Shown: positions 33,324 to 43,234 of the stretch, piece by piece
How the letters are laid out: the number at the start of each line of letters is the position of its first letter
Position numbering within the stretch: the stretch's first letter is position 1
Assembly (NCBI RefSeq): GCF_020782245.1
Contig: NZ_JAJGNP010000016.1
Coordinates: forward strand, 1 to 64,000
DNA length: 64,000 nucleotides
Direction: 5' to 3'
Source: Sphingobium soli
GTDB lineage: Bacteria > Pseudomonadota > Alphaproteobacteria > Sphingomonadales > Sphingomonadaceae
Notes under the pieces: model-generated
What the model saw: only the letters and a program-made list of their open reading frames with translations
What the model was told of the DNA's origin: nothing
The model's database searches: none
Translations under genes and position numbers: made by a program

Positions 33324-34367
33324 ATGAACTCCCGGAACAAGAGTTTCATGGCCGACCTGGTGTCGGCAGTGGAGCCTGCGGCCGAGGGACAGGGGCGGCC
33401 TTCGCGCCTGGGCGTTGGCGTGCTGGGGGGACGCAACAACCGGTTGGCGGAACTGGCGTCCGGGTCGGTGGTCAATAACCCGCAAGAGCTTGTCGATCCG
33501 GCTCGGTGCCGCATCTGGGATCGGCACAACCGGGATTATGCGGCGCTGAATGAAGAGCGCTGCAACGACCTTATCGAAAGCATAGTGGCGCAGGGCAAGC
33601 AGGAGGTGCCTGCGATTGTCCGGCGCGTGCAGGACCCCGATTATGATTATGAGGTGATCTGCGGCGCCCGCCGGCATTGGGCGGTGTCCTGGCTGCGCCA
33701 GCATAATCATCCGGAAATACGCTATCTCGTTGAAATCAGGGACTTAACGGATGAGCAAGCGTTCCGCATCTCGGACCTGGAAAATCGCGCACGGGCGGAC
33801 CTAAGCGACCTGGAGCGCGCGCGCGACTATTTAAAGGCGCTCGACCTTTATTATGCCGGCAGTCAGAAGCAGATGGCTAAGCGGCTCAACCAGTCCGAGG
33901 CCTGGCTGAGCCGGTATCTTGACCTTGCCCGACTGCCGCAGGATTTGGTGGAGTCGTTTCCCGACCCCTTCGACCTTAAAATCTCCCATATCGGCAGTCT
34001 AAAGCCGATCCTGAAGGCCGATGACATGCGCGCCACGGTGCTGGGCGAGGCACGCCGAATTCGCGAAGCACGATTGGCAGGGGAGGGGGGCATTCCTGCC
34101 AATGCGCCGGAGATGATCCGCGCTTTGGTCGCAGCGGCCGGCATGACCGCCAATATGCGGGAAAAGGCTCGTCCGCCCAAGGCCCCCAAGAGGACAGGAT
34201 CGGATGCCGTCATCGTCCACAGCGCCGCAGGCGCGCCTCTGCTGCGGGTCGATGCGAAGGACCGGCGTGGCGTGACGTTGACCCTGTTTCACAAAGGCGG
34301 CGGGTCGCGCGCTGAGGCCGAAGGGGCTTTACGCGATCTTCTCGACAATCATTGGCCAGCCGGATAA
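33324..34367 (+). CDS. parB: ParB-type partition protein
   Basis: 347 residues with the ParB N-terminal nuclease/CTPase domain (about 60-150: ...CNDLIESIVAQGKQEVP, EVICGARRHWAV, ISDLENRARADLS), the KorB/HTH domain (about 155-235, QMAKRLNQSEAWLSRYL) and a C-terminal dimerisation part. ICGARRHWA and ENRARADLS correspond to the GERR and ENIQR boxes. ParB loads on parS and, with ParA, segregates the replicon. The ATG at 33324 follows GGAGGAG; the earlier open frame overlaps parA and is not used. Confidence 0.92.
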   Translation: MNSRNKSFMADLVSAVEPAAEGQGRPSRLGVGVLGGRNNRLAELASGSVVNNPQELVDPARCRIWDRHNRDYAALNEERCNDLIESIVAQGKQEVPAIVRRVQDPDYDYEVICGARRHWAVSWLRQHNHPEIRYLVEIRDLTDEQAFRISDLENRARADLSDLERARDYLKALDLYYAGSQKQMAKRLNQSEAWLSRYLDLARLPQDLVESFPDPFDLKISHIGSLKPILKADDMRATVLGEARRIREARLAGEGGIPANAPEMIRALVAAAGMTANMREKARPPKAPKRTGSDAVIVHSAAGAPLLRVDAKDRRGVTLTLFHKGGGSRAEAEGALRDLLDNHWPAG

Positions 34368-34521
34368 CAGGCTGGGTGCGCGATCCGCGTTCGAAAAAAA
34401 AGGGCTGTGGCTTGCCATATAGGCACTGCAGATATTTGCCTGAATGCCCTTGCGCCGGTGCGGCCTGCTTGTAATATGGCCGCGCGGCGTGGGGGCGTTG
34501 TTACAAGAGTGTGGAAACATA
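34368..34521. other. spacer closing the plasmid-type module
   Basis: 154 bases between parB and the signalling operon. They contain an A-run (gttcgaaaaaaaaggg) and possible promoter elements for the kinase, but no repeat that I can match to the left side of the module and no tRNA end that would show an integrase site. Confidence 0.4.
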
Positions 34522-37500
34522 ATGCCCTCCCTGTTCGGGATGACGCCGGCGCGATCTTCGACGCTGCTTCCCTTTGCCTTGCTGATCCTGATGATCCCGC
34601 CCTTTCTGGCGGATATGGCATTGCCACTCGGCATGTCGGTATGGGTGCTATACCTGCTGCCGCTCACCTTGTCCTACATGACGTCACGGGCGATCATTCC
34701 GCCACTGCTGGCGGTGATCGCGACTCTCTTGATGGCGATCGGCTATCAGATCGCGCCGGCGGGCGTCGATCCGACTGTTGCGCAGGTCAATCGCTCGCTC
34801 GGGGGCCTAACGGCCTGGTTGTTGGGCGGCCTTGGCTATGCGTTCATTCGAACGAAACTGGCCGTGCGGAGGGAGGAATGGGTTCAGCGATCGCAGATCG
34901 GCCTTGGCCGGGCCATGGCGGGCGAACGCAATCTCCAGACGCTGGGCGAAGACCTGCTCCGAAATCTCGTGACACGTCTGGATGCGCAGGCGGCCCTGCT
35001 ATTCGTCGATGACGGCGCGGCCTATCGCAGGGTCGCCAGCATCGGGGTGCCCCAGGGCGCGGATATTATCAGTTCGACCGGTCCAGACGATGGTCTGATC
35101 GGCGTCGCCATCACCGAACGGCGCATTGTCCGCGTCGGTCCGGTGCCGCCATCCTATCTGGCCTATGGCGCCAGCATGGGGCAGGCCGCGCCCACCACCA
35201 TGCTGGTCGCGCCCGCCTGCGCTGACGATGATGTCGTTGCCGTGCTGGAAATCGGTTTTGCGCAGGAGCCAGACGCCCAGGCGCTGATATTGCTGGAGCG
35301 GGCAGGGGAAGCGATCGGCAAGGCGATCCGCGCCGCGCGCTATCGCGAGCGCTTGCAGGAATTGCTGGAAGAGACGCAGCAGCAGTCGGAGGAATTGCAG
35401 GCGCAAAGCGAGGAGTTGCGTAGCGCGAACGAGGAACTGGAAGAGCAAAGCCGGGTGCTGCTCGATTCTCAGGCGCGCCTGGAAACGCAGCAGGCGGAAT
35501 TGGAACAGACCAATGTCGAGCTGGAGGAGCAAACGCAGCAGCTGGTCCAGCAGCGCAATGATCTGACCCGGGCGCAGGCGTCGTTGGAGGAGCAGGCGCG
35601 CGAACTGGAGCAGGCGAGCCGCTACAAATCCGAATTTCTCGCCAATATGAGTCATGAGCTGCGCACCCCGCTCAATTCGCTACTGATCATGGCGCGATTG
35701 CTAGCCGACAATCGAGCAGGAAACCTGACCGCCGAGCAGGTTCGCCATGCCGAAACCATCGAGACGTCGGGCAACGACCTGCTGCTGCTGATCAACGACA
35801 TATTGGATATTTCGAAGATCGAAGCGGGTCATGTCGACCTTCAGACGCGGCCCATGCGCATCGCGCCAATGGTCGAGAAGCTGCATGCTCTGCTGGAACC
35901 GGGCGCGCGGCAAAAGGGGATTGCGCTGCGTATCCCAGCGGCCAGCGCCATGCCGGTCGAGATTGAGAGCGACCCTCATCGGGTGGAGCAGATCCTCAAG
36001 AATTTCCTGTCGAACGCGATCAAGTTCACCGACAAGGGCGAAGTCACGCTGACGGTGGAGGAGGCTGGGGACGATGCCATCGCCTTTACCGTCCATGACA
36101 CGGGCATTGGCATCCCAGCTGAGCAACAGCAGACGGTGTTCGAACCCTTCCGGCAGGCCGATGGATCGGTCAGCCGCAAATATGGCGGCACCGGGCTGGG
36201 CCTGTCCATATCGCGCGAACTGGCGAAATTGCTGGGTGGCGAGATCAGCCTGGTGAGCGCGCCGGGGGAGGGGAGTAGCTTTACGCTCACGCTGCCACGC
36301 CATTTCACCGAGACGCCCGTCACCCGTCCGCATTATCGGCCCGCGCCGCGCGAGGCGGCCCCGCTGCTGGCGACCCGCACCGACCTGCCAGCGCCACCGC
36401 CGCGCGTCCGGTCTGTCGAGGATGATCGGGACGCCCTGACCGGCGACAGCCGCGTCATCCTGTTTGTCGAGGATGATCCGGCCTTCGCCCGCATATTGTG
36501 CGACCTGGCGCGCGAACTGGATTTCCAGTGCCTGTTGGCCGAAAGCGCGGACGAGGGCGTGACGCTGGCGCGCCAGTTTGTGCCGCAGGCGATCATCCTG
36601 GACATGGGGTTGCCCGACCATAGCGGGCTGTCCGTGCTCGACCGGCTGAAGCGCGACGTCAATACGCGGCATATTCCAGTGCATTGCGTATCTGTGGCCG
36701 ACCATGCGCATGCGGCGCTGTCGAGCGGCGCGGTGGGCTATATGTTCAAACCGGTCAAACGGCAGCAGCTTACCGAGGTGCTGGAAGGGTTGCAGCATCA
36801 TTTTTCCGCGCGCATGCGCCGCGTTCTGCTGGTGGAGGATGACGCCACCCAGCGCGAAAGCCTGCGCCTGCTGCTGGCGACGCGCGATGTCGATACGGTG
36901 GAGGCGGCCGACGCAAGCGAATGTCTGGAACGGCTGTCCACCCAGACGTTCGACTGCATGGTCATGGACCTCAATCTGCCGGACGCATCGGGCTTTGAGC
37001 TGCTGGAAAAGCTGAGCCGCGATGACAGCCTCTCCTTCCCGCCGGTCATTGTCTATACCGGACGGGATCTGTCGGCCGAGGAGGAGTTGCGCCTGCGGCG
37101 CTATTCCAAGTCGATCATCATCAAGGGGGCAAAGTCGCCCGAGCGGCTGCTCGATGAAGTGACGCTGTTCCTGCACCAGGTGGTCGCCGATCTGCCCGCG
37201 CGGCAGCAGGCGATGCTGGCGACCGCGCTCAATCGCGACGCGCTGTTGGAAGGGCGCCAGATATTGGTCGCGGAGGATGATGTGCGCAATATCTACGCAC
37301 TCACCAGCCTGTTCGAGCCGCATGGCGCCACCGTTCATATTGCGCGAAACGGCGTGGAAGCGCTCAAATTCCTGGAGGGCGAGCGCGGACGGGATATCGA
37401 CCTGGTGTTGATGGACGTGATGATGCCCGAGATGGACGGGCTGACGGCCACGCGCGAGATCAGGGCCAATCCGAACTGGCGCGACTTGCCGATCATCAGC

Positions 37501-37626
37501 CTGACCGCAAAGGCGACCGCGCAGGATCAGGCGCAATGCATCGCCGCGGGGGCCAATGATTATCTGGCAAAGCCCCTGGACGTGGACAAGCTGCTATCGC
37601 TGGTGCGGGTGTGGATGCCGCGATGA
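34522..37626 (+). CDS. membrane hybrid histidine kinase with GAF and three receivers
   Basis: 1034 residues: three or so hydrophobic segments (about 10-85), GAF domain (about 135-280), a long Gln/Glu-rich coiled coil (about 290-365), HisKA with MSHELRTPLN (H378), HATPase_c, and three receivers with D694, D816 and D965 as likely phospho-acceptors. The kinase may phosphorylate its own receivers and the downstream regulator. The ATG at 34522 is preferred over 34444, which would add 26 unlikely residues. Its last codons overlap the CheR start (ATGA). The input signal is not evident. Confidence 0.92.
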   Translation: MPSLFGMTPARSSTLLPFALLILMIPPFLADMALPLGMSVWVLYLLPLTLSYMTSRAIIPPLLAVIATLLMAIGYQIAPAGVDPTVAQVNRSLGGLTAWLLGGLGYAFIRTKLAVRREEWVQRSQIGLGRAMAGERNLQTLGEDLLRNLVTRLDAQAALLFVDDGAAYRRVASIGVPQGADIISSTGPDDGLIGVAITERRIVRVGPVPPSYLAYGASMGQAAPTTMLVAPACADDDVVAVLEIGFAQEPDAQALILLERAGEAIGKAIRAARYRERLQELLEETQQQSEELQAQSEELRSANEELEEQSRVLLDSQARLETQQAELEQTNVELEEQTQQLVQQRNDLTRAQASLEEQARELEQASRYKSEFLANMSHELRTPLNSLLIMARLLADNRAGNLTAEQVRHAETIETSGNDLLLLINDILDISKIEAGHVDLQTRPMRIAPMVEKLHALLEPGARQKGIALRIPAASAMPVEIESDPHRVEQILKNFLSNAIKFTDKGEVTLTVEEAGDDAIAFTVHDTGIGIPAEQQQTVFEPFRQADGSVSRKYGGTGLGLSISRELAKLLGGEISLVSAPGEGSSFTLTLPRHFTETPVTRPHYRPAPREAAPLLATRTDLPAPPPRVRSVEDDRDALTGDSRVILFVEDDPAFARILCDLARELDFQCLLAESADEGVTLARQFVPQAIILDMGLPDHSGLSVLDRLKRDVNTRHIPVHCVSVADHAHAALSSGAVGYMFKPVKRQQLTEVLEGLQHHFSARMRRVLLVEDDATQRESLRLLLATRDVDTVEAADASECLERLSTQTFDCMVMDLNLPDASGFELLEKLSRDDSLSFPPVIVYTGRDLSAEEELRLRRYSKSIIIKGAKSPERLLDEVTLFLHQVVADLPARQQAMLATALNRDALLEGRQILVAEDDVRNIYALTSLFEPHGATVHIARNGVEALKFLEGERGRDIDLVLMDVMMPEMDGLTATREIRANPNWRDLPIISLTAKATAQDQAQCIAAGANDYLAKPLDVDKLLSLVRVWMPR

Positions 37627-38498
37627 CGATCGACGCGGTCGTGGCGAACGACACCATCGAAGAGCTGCAATTGCTTGAGCTTGACTGCCTGCTCGACCTG
37701 CTATGGCGCCGCCACCAGTTCGACTTTCGCGGCTATTCGCGCGGGTCGATGCTGCGCCGCATGGTTCGGGCGCAGCAATTTTTCCAGTGCGACAGCTTGT
37801 CCATGTTACAGCATCGGATGCTGCACGAACCGGCCATATTGCCCGACCTGCTGAGTTTCCTGACCATCCATGTCAGCGAGATGTTTCGCGATCCCGGCTA
37901 TTTTCGTGCCCTGCGCGAAGAGGTCATCCCCCATCTCGCGACGTTCCCCTCACTTAAGGTCTGGGTCGCGGGATGCAGCACGGGGGAGGAGCTCTATTCG
38001 CTCGCCATCCTGTTTCGGGAGGAAGGGCTGGACAGCCGCACGCTCTTCTATGCCACAGACATCAGCCCGGCCGCGCTGCGCAAGGCGGAAATGGGCATTT
38101 ACGATCTGGACCGGCTGGCGGGCTTTACCGCCAATCATCAGGCGTCGGGCGCGCGCACATCGCTGAGCGATTATTATACCGCCGCTTATGGCGGTGCGCG
38201 CTTTGATCCCAGCCTGCGCGAGCGCACGCTTTTTGCCGAGCATAGCCTGGTCAATGATCAGGTGTTTGGCGAAGTGCATCTCATATCCTGCCGCAATGTC
38301 CTCATCTATTTCGATCGCCCCTTGCAGGACCGGGCGATCGGATTGTTCCAGGACTCGTTGGTCCGAGGCGGTTTTCTGGGTCTGGGCGCCAAGGAAACGT
38401 TGCGCTTTTCAACCCATGCAAATGCATTTAGCGAATTTGCCGCGCAGGAGCGGATTTACAGGAAAGCCCAAAGCGCAGGAAATGTCGTCCATGTCTGA
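37623..38498 (+). CDS. CheR-type protein-glutamate methyltransferase
   Basis: 291 residues: CheR N-terminal helical domain (about 20-75, with YSRGSMLRRM), and the SAM-binding domain with KVWVAGCSTGEELYSLA as motif I and HLISCRNVLIYFD near residues 220-232. It should transfer methyl groups from SAM to glutamates of a receptor-like coiled coil. No chemoreceptor or CheB is encoded nearby, so the long coiled coil of the upstream kinase is a possible substrate. It is coupled by overlaps to both neighbours. Confidence 0.92.
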   Translation: MTIDAVVANDTIEELQLLELDCLLDLLWRRHQFDFRGYSRGSMLRRMVRAQQFFQCDSLSMLQHRMLHEPAILPDLLSFLTIHVSEMFRDPGYFRALREEVIPHLATFPSLKVWVAGCSTGEELYSLAILFREEGLDSRTLFYATDISPAALRKAEMGIYDLDRLAGFTANHQASGARTSLSDYYTAAYGGARFDPSLRERTLFAEHSLVNDQVFGEVHLISCRNVLIYFDRPLQDRAIGLFQDSLVRGGFLGLGAKETLRFSTHANAFSEFAAQERIYRKAQSAGNVVHV

Positions 38499-40371
38499 AG
38501 AAGCGCCGATCAATTTCCTGTTGGTGGACGATGTGCCCCAGAATCTGGAAGCGCTAGAAGCGCTGCTGGCCAATGACGGGCTGCGCCTGTTCAAGGCGCA
38601 GTCGGGCGCGCAGGCGCTGGAACTGATGCTGGAGCATGAATTCGCGCTGGCGTTGCTCGATGTGCAGATGCCGGAAATGGATGGGTTCGAACTGGCCGAG
38701 ATCATGCGCTCAACCGAGCGGACCCGCGCTATTCCGATCATCTTTCTGACGGCTGTCGCGACCGATGAACAGCGCCGCTTTCGCGGATATGAGGCCGGTG
38801 CGGTCGATTATCTGCTCAAGCCCATCGACACGCGCATGCTGCGCAGCAAAACCGATGTCTTTTTCGAACTGAGCCGGCAGCGCCAGACATTGGCACGCCA
38901 ACGCGATGCCTTGCGCGACACGGCGGAGCAGCTGGCGACGACGCTCAACCGCCTCAATGCCCATCGCGACAATTCGCCGCTGGCCATCGTGGAATTCGAG
39001 CCTGACCTGAGGCTGATCAGCTGGACGCGCGGGGCGGAACGGCTGTTCGGCTGGTCGGCCGAGGCGGTGCTGGGACGCCATGCCGGAACCATCGGATGGA
39101 TGGATGTGGACACGGCCGGTGCGGTCACGCGCCATGTCGCGGCCCTGACGCTTGGCGGGGAACAGCGCGACATGCAGGTCCATGCCGTCCAGCGGATCGA
39201 CGGCGCATCGCTGGAATGCGAATTTTATTATTCCCTGTTGCTGGACCATCAGGGCAAGCCGGCTTCCGTCAGCGTCCAGATTCTGGATATTACCGAACGG
39301 CGGCGGGCGGAGGAAACACAGCATCTGTTGATCGGGGAGCTTAACCACCGGGTCAAGAATACGCTCGCGTCGGTACAGGCGATCGCCTTCCAGACGCTCA
39401 AAGGAGCGCCCAGCCCCGCTGAATTCGCCGACAAATTTACCGGTCGCCTTCAGGCGCTGGCGCAGGCGCATTCGCTGCTCAGCCGCCAGACCTGGCAAAG
39501 CGCCAGCCTGTCGCAACTGGTGCAGGATCAACTCGACCTGGGCACGATCGATGAGGGACGATGTTCGGTGTCCGGCCCTCAGGTCGAATTGTCGCCCAAC
39601 CTAGCGCTGCATCTGGCGCTGGTCCTGCACGAACTGGGCACCAACGCCGCCAAATATGGCGCGCTATCCAACCGCGAGGGGCATGTGTTCATCGACTGGC
39701 GGATAGCGAATGAACGATTGTTGCTTAGCTGGCGCGAAAGTGGCGGGCCGGCCGTCACCCCGCCAACGCGCAAGGGCTTTGGCACGATATTGGTCGAACG
39801 CAGCCTTTTGGGGGAGGGTGGGGCGGTGAGCGCCGACTATCCGGTCGAAGGCGTGCACTGGCAGTTCGACCTTCCCTGGTCCGCGGCCACAGCGGACATG
39901 GGATCGGCCAGCCCACCTCCCGGCGCGGCAGTCCATGAACCGATCATCTATGGCGAACGCCTCAACAGCCACACCATCCTTGAAGGGCTGGAATTTCTGG
40001 TGGTGGAGGATGAACCGCTGATCGCGTTCGAACTCGCCGACGTGTTGACCGAAGCCGGCGCGCGGGTGGTGGGGACGCCATCAACCCTGGACGATGCGGT
40101 CAATGCAGCTGAAACGCTTGCTTTCGACGCGGCGATCCTCGACGGCAACCTGCAAGGGGCGGCGGTCGATCAGATCGCCGAAGCGCTGGATCGCCGGGGC
40201 ATACCCTTTCTGTTCCTGTCTGGCTATGGACCCGAGCATCTGCCCGTCGCCTTCAACGAGCGGCCGTTGCTGAACAAGCCGTTCGACAGAGGCCATCTGC
40301 TCACCATCTTGCGGCACATCGTCAAGTCGCCGACGCCTGAACCGGTGCCCGCGCGCCACGTTGCGAATTAG
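38491..40371 (+). CDS. REC-PAS-HWE histidine kinase-REC hybrid regulator
   Basis: 626 residues: receiver (D57 in LLDVQMPEMDG), coiled coil, PAS domain (about 150-270), HWE kinase domain with ELNHRVKNTLAS (H286) and VLHELGTNAAKYGALS, then a C-terminal receiver-like domain with D551 in ILDGNLQG. HWE kinases are common in alphaproteobacteria and often feed the PhyR general stress pathway; that link is only inferred. The ATG at 38491 has AGGA 10 bases upstream and overlaps the CheR stop. It converges on nadB, and the stops overlap. Confidence 0.92.
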   Translation: MSEEAPINFLLVDDVPQNLEALEALLANDGLRLFKAQSGAQALELMLEHEFALALLDVQMPEMDGFELAEIMRSTERTRAIPIIFLTAVATDEQRRFRGYEAGAVDYLLKPIDTRMLRSKTDVFFELSRQRQTLARQRDALRDTAEQLATTLNRLNAHRDNSPLAIVEFEPDLRLISWTRGAERLFGWSAEAVLGRHAGTIGWMDVDTAGAVTRHVAALTLGGEQRDMQVHAVQRIDGASLECEFYYSLLLDHQGKPASVSVQILDITERRRAEETQHLLIGELNHRVKNTLASVQAIAFQTLKGAPSPAEFADKFTGRLQALAQAHSLLSRQTWQSASLSQLVQDQLDLGTIDEGRCSVSGPQVELSPNLALHLALVLHELGTNAAKYGALSNREGHVFIDWRIANERLLLSWRESGGPAVTPPTRKGFGTILVERSLLGEGGAVSADYPVEGVHWQFDLPWSAATADMGSASPPPGAAVHEPIIYGERLNSHTILEGLEFLVVEDEPLIAFELADVLTEAGARVVGTPSTLDDAVNAAETLAFDAAILDGNLQGAAVDQIAEALDRRGIPFLFLSGYGPEHLPVAFNERPLLNKPFDRGHLLTILRHIVKSPTPEPVPARHVAN

Positions 40372-41984
40372 GGCGCGAGCACCGTATCGACCGCCTGGGC
40401 CAAAGTGTCCGGATAGTCGAGGGTATAGTGTAAGCCGCGGCTTTCCTTGCGATGGAGCGCGGAGCGAACGACGAGCCGCGCCACTTCCAGCAGGTTGCGC
40501 AATTCGATGAGGTCGGGCGTCACCCGGAAATTGCCGTAATAATCGTCAACCTCGCGCGAAAGCAGGTCGATGCGATGTTGCGCCCGCTCCAGCCGTTTGG
40601 TGGTGCGCACGATCCCGACATAGTCCCACATGAAGCGGCGGATTTCCTTCCAGTTATGCTGGACGATGACTTCTTCGTCGCTGTTGGTGACGCGGCTTTC
40701 GTCCCACGCGCGGATCGGCGGGGGCGGGGGCAGGTTGTCCCAGGAGCCACGGATATGCTTGGCCGCCGCTTCCCCGAAAACGAAACATTCCAGCAGGGAG
40801 TTGGACGCCAGGCGATTGGCTCCGTGAAGGCCGCTTTCGGTCACTTCGCCAGCGGCATAGAGGCCGGGCAGGTCGGTGCGGCCATCGAGGTCGATGATGA
40901 CGCCGCCACAGGTATAATGCTGCGCCGGGACGACCGGGATCGGCTCCTTCGTAATGTCGATGTCGAGATCCAGCAGCCGGGCATAAATGGTCGGGAAATG
41001 ATGCCTCACGAATTCCGGCGGCCTGTGGCTGATGTCGAGATGGACATAGTCCAGCCCCAGGCGCTTGATTTCATGGTCGATGGCGCGTGCCACGATGTCA
41101 CGCGGGGCGAGTTCCGCGCGCGCGTCGAAACGCGGCATGAAGCGTTCGCCGCCACCCGGCACGCCGGGGGGGAGTTTTAGATGACCGCCTTCGCCGCGCA
41201 CCGCTTCAGTGATCAGGAAATTCTTGACCTCCAGATTATAGAGGCAGGTGGGGTGGAACTGGTTCATCTCCATATTGGAAACGCGGCACCCCGCGCGCCA
41301 GGCCATGGCGATGCCGTCCCCTGTCGCGCCGCGCGGCGCGGTGGAGAAGAGATAGGTGCGGCCTGCGCCGCCAGTGCACAGGATGGTTGCGCGGCCCAGC
41401 AGTGCGTCGACGCGCTTGGTCGCCTTGTTAAAGGCATAGACGCCCCAGACATGGCCGTCGCCCGAATAGCGCTCGCCATGGCGCGAGGTGATAAGGTCGA
41501 TCGCGACCATATCCTCCATCAGGGTGATGTTGGGATTGGCGCGCGCGGCCTTGAGCAAGGCGACCTGGACGGCGTGGCCGGTGGCGTCGTCGACATGGAC
41601 GATGCGGCGATGGCTGTGCCCGCCTTCGCGCGTAAGGTCCCAGCGCTTGCCAAAGGCGTCGCCGCCATCCTCGCTGGGGTTGAAGGGCACACCGAGCGCC
41701 GCGAGCCGCTCGATCGCGGCGGGCGCTTCGGACACGACGAATTCCACCGTCTCGCGATTGTTGAGGCCCGCGCCGGCGACCATCGTGTCGTCGACATGCG
41801 CCTCGAAACTGTCACCCGCGTCGAGTACAGCAGCAATGCCGCCCTGCGCCCAGTTGGTCGACCCGCTGTCGAGCGCGCCCTTGGCCAGCACCAGCACCTT
41901 GCGATCCTGCGCGAGGTTGATGGCGGCCGTCAGTCCGGCGGCGCCAGAACCGATGATGATGACGTCATGGGGGGTGGTGGGCAT
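40368..41984 (-). CDS. nadB: L-aspartate oxidase
   Basis: 538-residue FAD flavoprotein that converts L-aspartate to iminoaspartate, the first step of de novo NAD synthesis. Visible are the dinucleotide motif VIIIGSGAAGLTAA, GSTNWAQGGIAAVL, the active-site stretch NQFHPTCLYNL, and LYAAGEVTESGLHGANRLASNSLLE. The length is normal for the family. Frames further upstream are antisense to the ABC gene end. nadA and nadC are not adjacent, so the pathway is split in this genome. Confidence 0.95.
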   Translation of the reverse strand: MPTTPHDVIIIGSGAAGLTAAINLAQDRKVLVLAKGALDSGSTNWAQGGIAAVLDAGDSFEAHVDDTMVAGAGLNNRETVEFVVSEAPAAIERLAALGVPFNPSEDGGDAFGKRWDLTREGGHSHRRIVHVDDATGHAVQVALLKAARANPNITLMEDMVAIDLITSRHGERYSGDGHVWGVYAFNKATKRVDALLGRATILCTGGAGRTYLFSTAPRGATGDGIAMAWRAGCRVSNMEMNQFHPTCLYNLEVKNFLITEAVRGEGGHLKLPPGVPGGGERFMPRFDARAELAPRDIVARAIDHEIKRLGLDYVHLDISHRPPEFVRHHFPTIYARLLDLDIDITKEPIPVVPAQHYTCGGVIIDLDGRTDLPGLYAAGEVTESGLHGANRLASNSLLECFVFGEAAAKHIRGSWDNLPPPPPIRAWDESRVTNSDEEVIVQHNWKEIRRFMWDYVGIVRTTKRLERAQHRIDLLSREVDDYYGNFRVTPDLIELRNLLEVARLVVRSALHRKESRGLHYTLDYPDTLAQAVDTVLAP

Positions 41985-42049
41985 ATATCGCGCTCTTGCT
42001 GCTTCTGTTCTACGCCCCTTCCGCAGACGGAAGGGGGGACTGTTTCGCG

Positions 42050-42982
42050 TTACGCCGCCGCCGTCAGATGCAGGAACACATCCTCCAGGTCCGGGTCGCG
42101 GGTCACCACATCGACGATCGACAGGCCGCTTGCCTGCACGGCGCTCAGCACTTGGCCGGCATTGGCGCGGTCCTTGCTGTAGGTGATGGTGAGTGTGCGT
42201 TCGCCGGACAGTTCCACCTTTTCGAAACAAGGGGCATCCGGCGCGGCCGTCACATCTCGATCGACCGTTACCTGCACGACCTTCTCCTGTGCCATGGCGA
42301 TCAGTTCGCGTGTCGGCTTGTCGGTGATCACCTTGCCATGATTGATGATCCCGATGCGGTCACACAGTTCCTCGGCTTCCTCCAGATAATGGGTGGTGAG
42401 CACGATGGTGACGCCCATGGCATTGAGTTCGCGGACATAGTCCCATAATTGCTGGCGCAATTGCACGTCGACGCCGGCGGTGGGTTCGTCCAGCACCAGG
42501 ATGGGTGGCGAATGGACCATGGCCTTGGCGACCAGCAGCCGACGCTTCATACCGCCCGACAGGGTGCGGGCATAGGCATTGGCCTTGTCGTCCAGATGCA
42601 CCGCGCGCAGCAATTCCATCGACCGGCGCTTGTCCTTGGGCACGCCGTAGAAGCCTGCCTGATTGTCCAGCGTCTCCAGCGGCGTAAAGAAGGGGTCGAA
42701 GACGATTTCCTGCGGCACGATGCCGATCGAATTCTTGGCGTTGCGCGGATTGACGTCGATGTCGAAGCCCCAGATGCGCACGTCGCCGGCCGTCTTGTTC
42801 ACCATGCCGGCCAGGATGTTGATCGTGGTCGACTTGCCCGCGCCATTGGGGCCGAGCAGGCCGTAAATCTGGCCGCGTGGAATGGTGAGGTCGATGCCGT
42901 CGAGCGCGCGCTTGCCGCCCTTGTAGACCTTGGTGAGGTTACGGATTTCGATAGCGGCTTGCGGGGCAGGGCTGTCAGTCAT
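42050..42982 (-). CDS. ABC-2 type transporter ATP-binding protein
   Basis: 310 residues: Walker A GPNGAGKST, signature LSGGMKRRLL, Walker B ILVLDEPTAGVD and an H-loop in LTTHYLEEAEEL. This is the DrrA/CcmA/NatA-like class that pairs with ABC-2 permeases. No permease lies next to it in the window: upstream is a divergent isomerase, and downstream is nadB at 65 bases. The exported compound is unknown. Confidence 0.92.
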   Translation of the reverse strand: MTDSPAPQAAIEIRNLTKVYKGGKRALDGIDLTIPRGQIYGLLGPNGAGKSTTINILAGMVNKTAGDVRIWGFDIDVNPRNAKNSIGIVPQEIVFDPFFTPLETLDNQAGFYGVPKDKRRSMELLRAVHLDDKANAYARTLSGGMKRRLLVAKAMVHSPPILVLDEPTAGVDVQLRQQLWDYVRELNAMGVTIVLTTHYLEEAEELCDRIGIINHGKVITDKPTRELIAMAQEKVVQVTVDRDVTAAPDAPCFEKVELSGERTLTITYSKDRANAGQVLSAVQASGLSIVDVVTRDPDLEDVFLHLTAAA

Positions 42983-43234
42983 GCCTGTTCTATGGGGATG
43001 GCGACAGAAGAAGGGAAGAGGGCGGAGGCATTGGGGAGGCTAAGGATCGCCTGGCGGCCTTTCGGGATCGGGGCCGGCAGGACATGGAGTGCCCCGAGTG
43101 GGTTGAATATGGGCTTGATGATTTCCGCCGGGACGCTTTTCGTGTAGGGGTAGGATTCCCAAGGTGTGGGCATGCGTTCCAAAACCCGCACTGCTATTGG
43201 TCCTTTCCATCCGCCTCTCATCTGGAGACTATTG

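Noticed and set aside
34368..34521. possible tRNA-end attachment site (gttcga) to the right of parB
   Set aside because: Only six bases resemble a T-loop, and there is no acceptor stem or matching copy to the left of the module.
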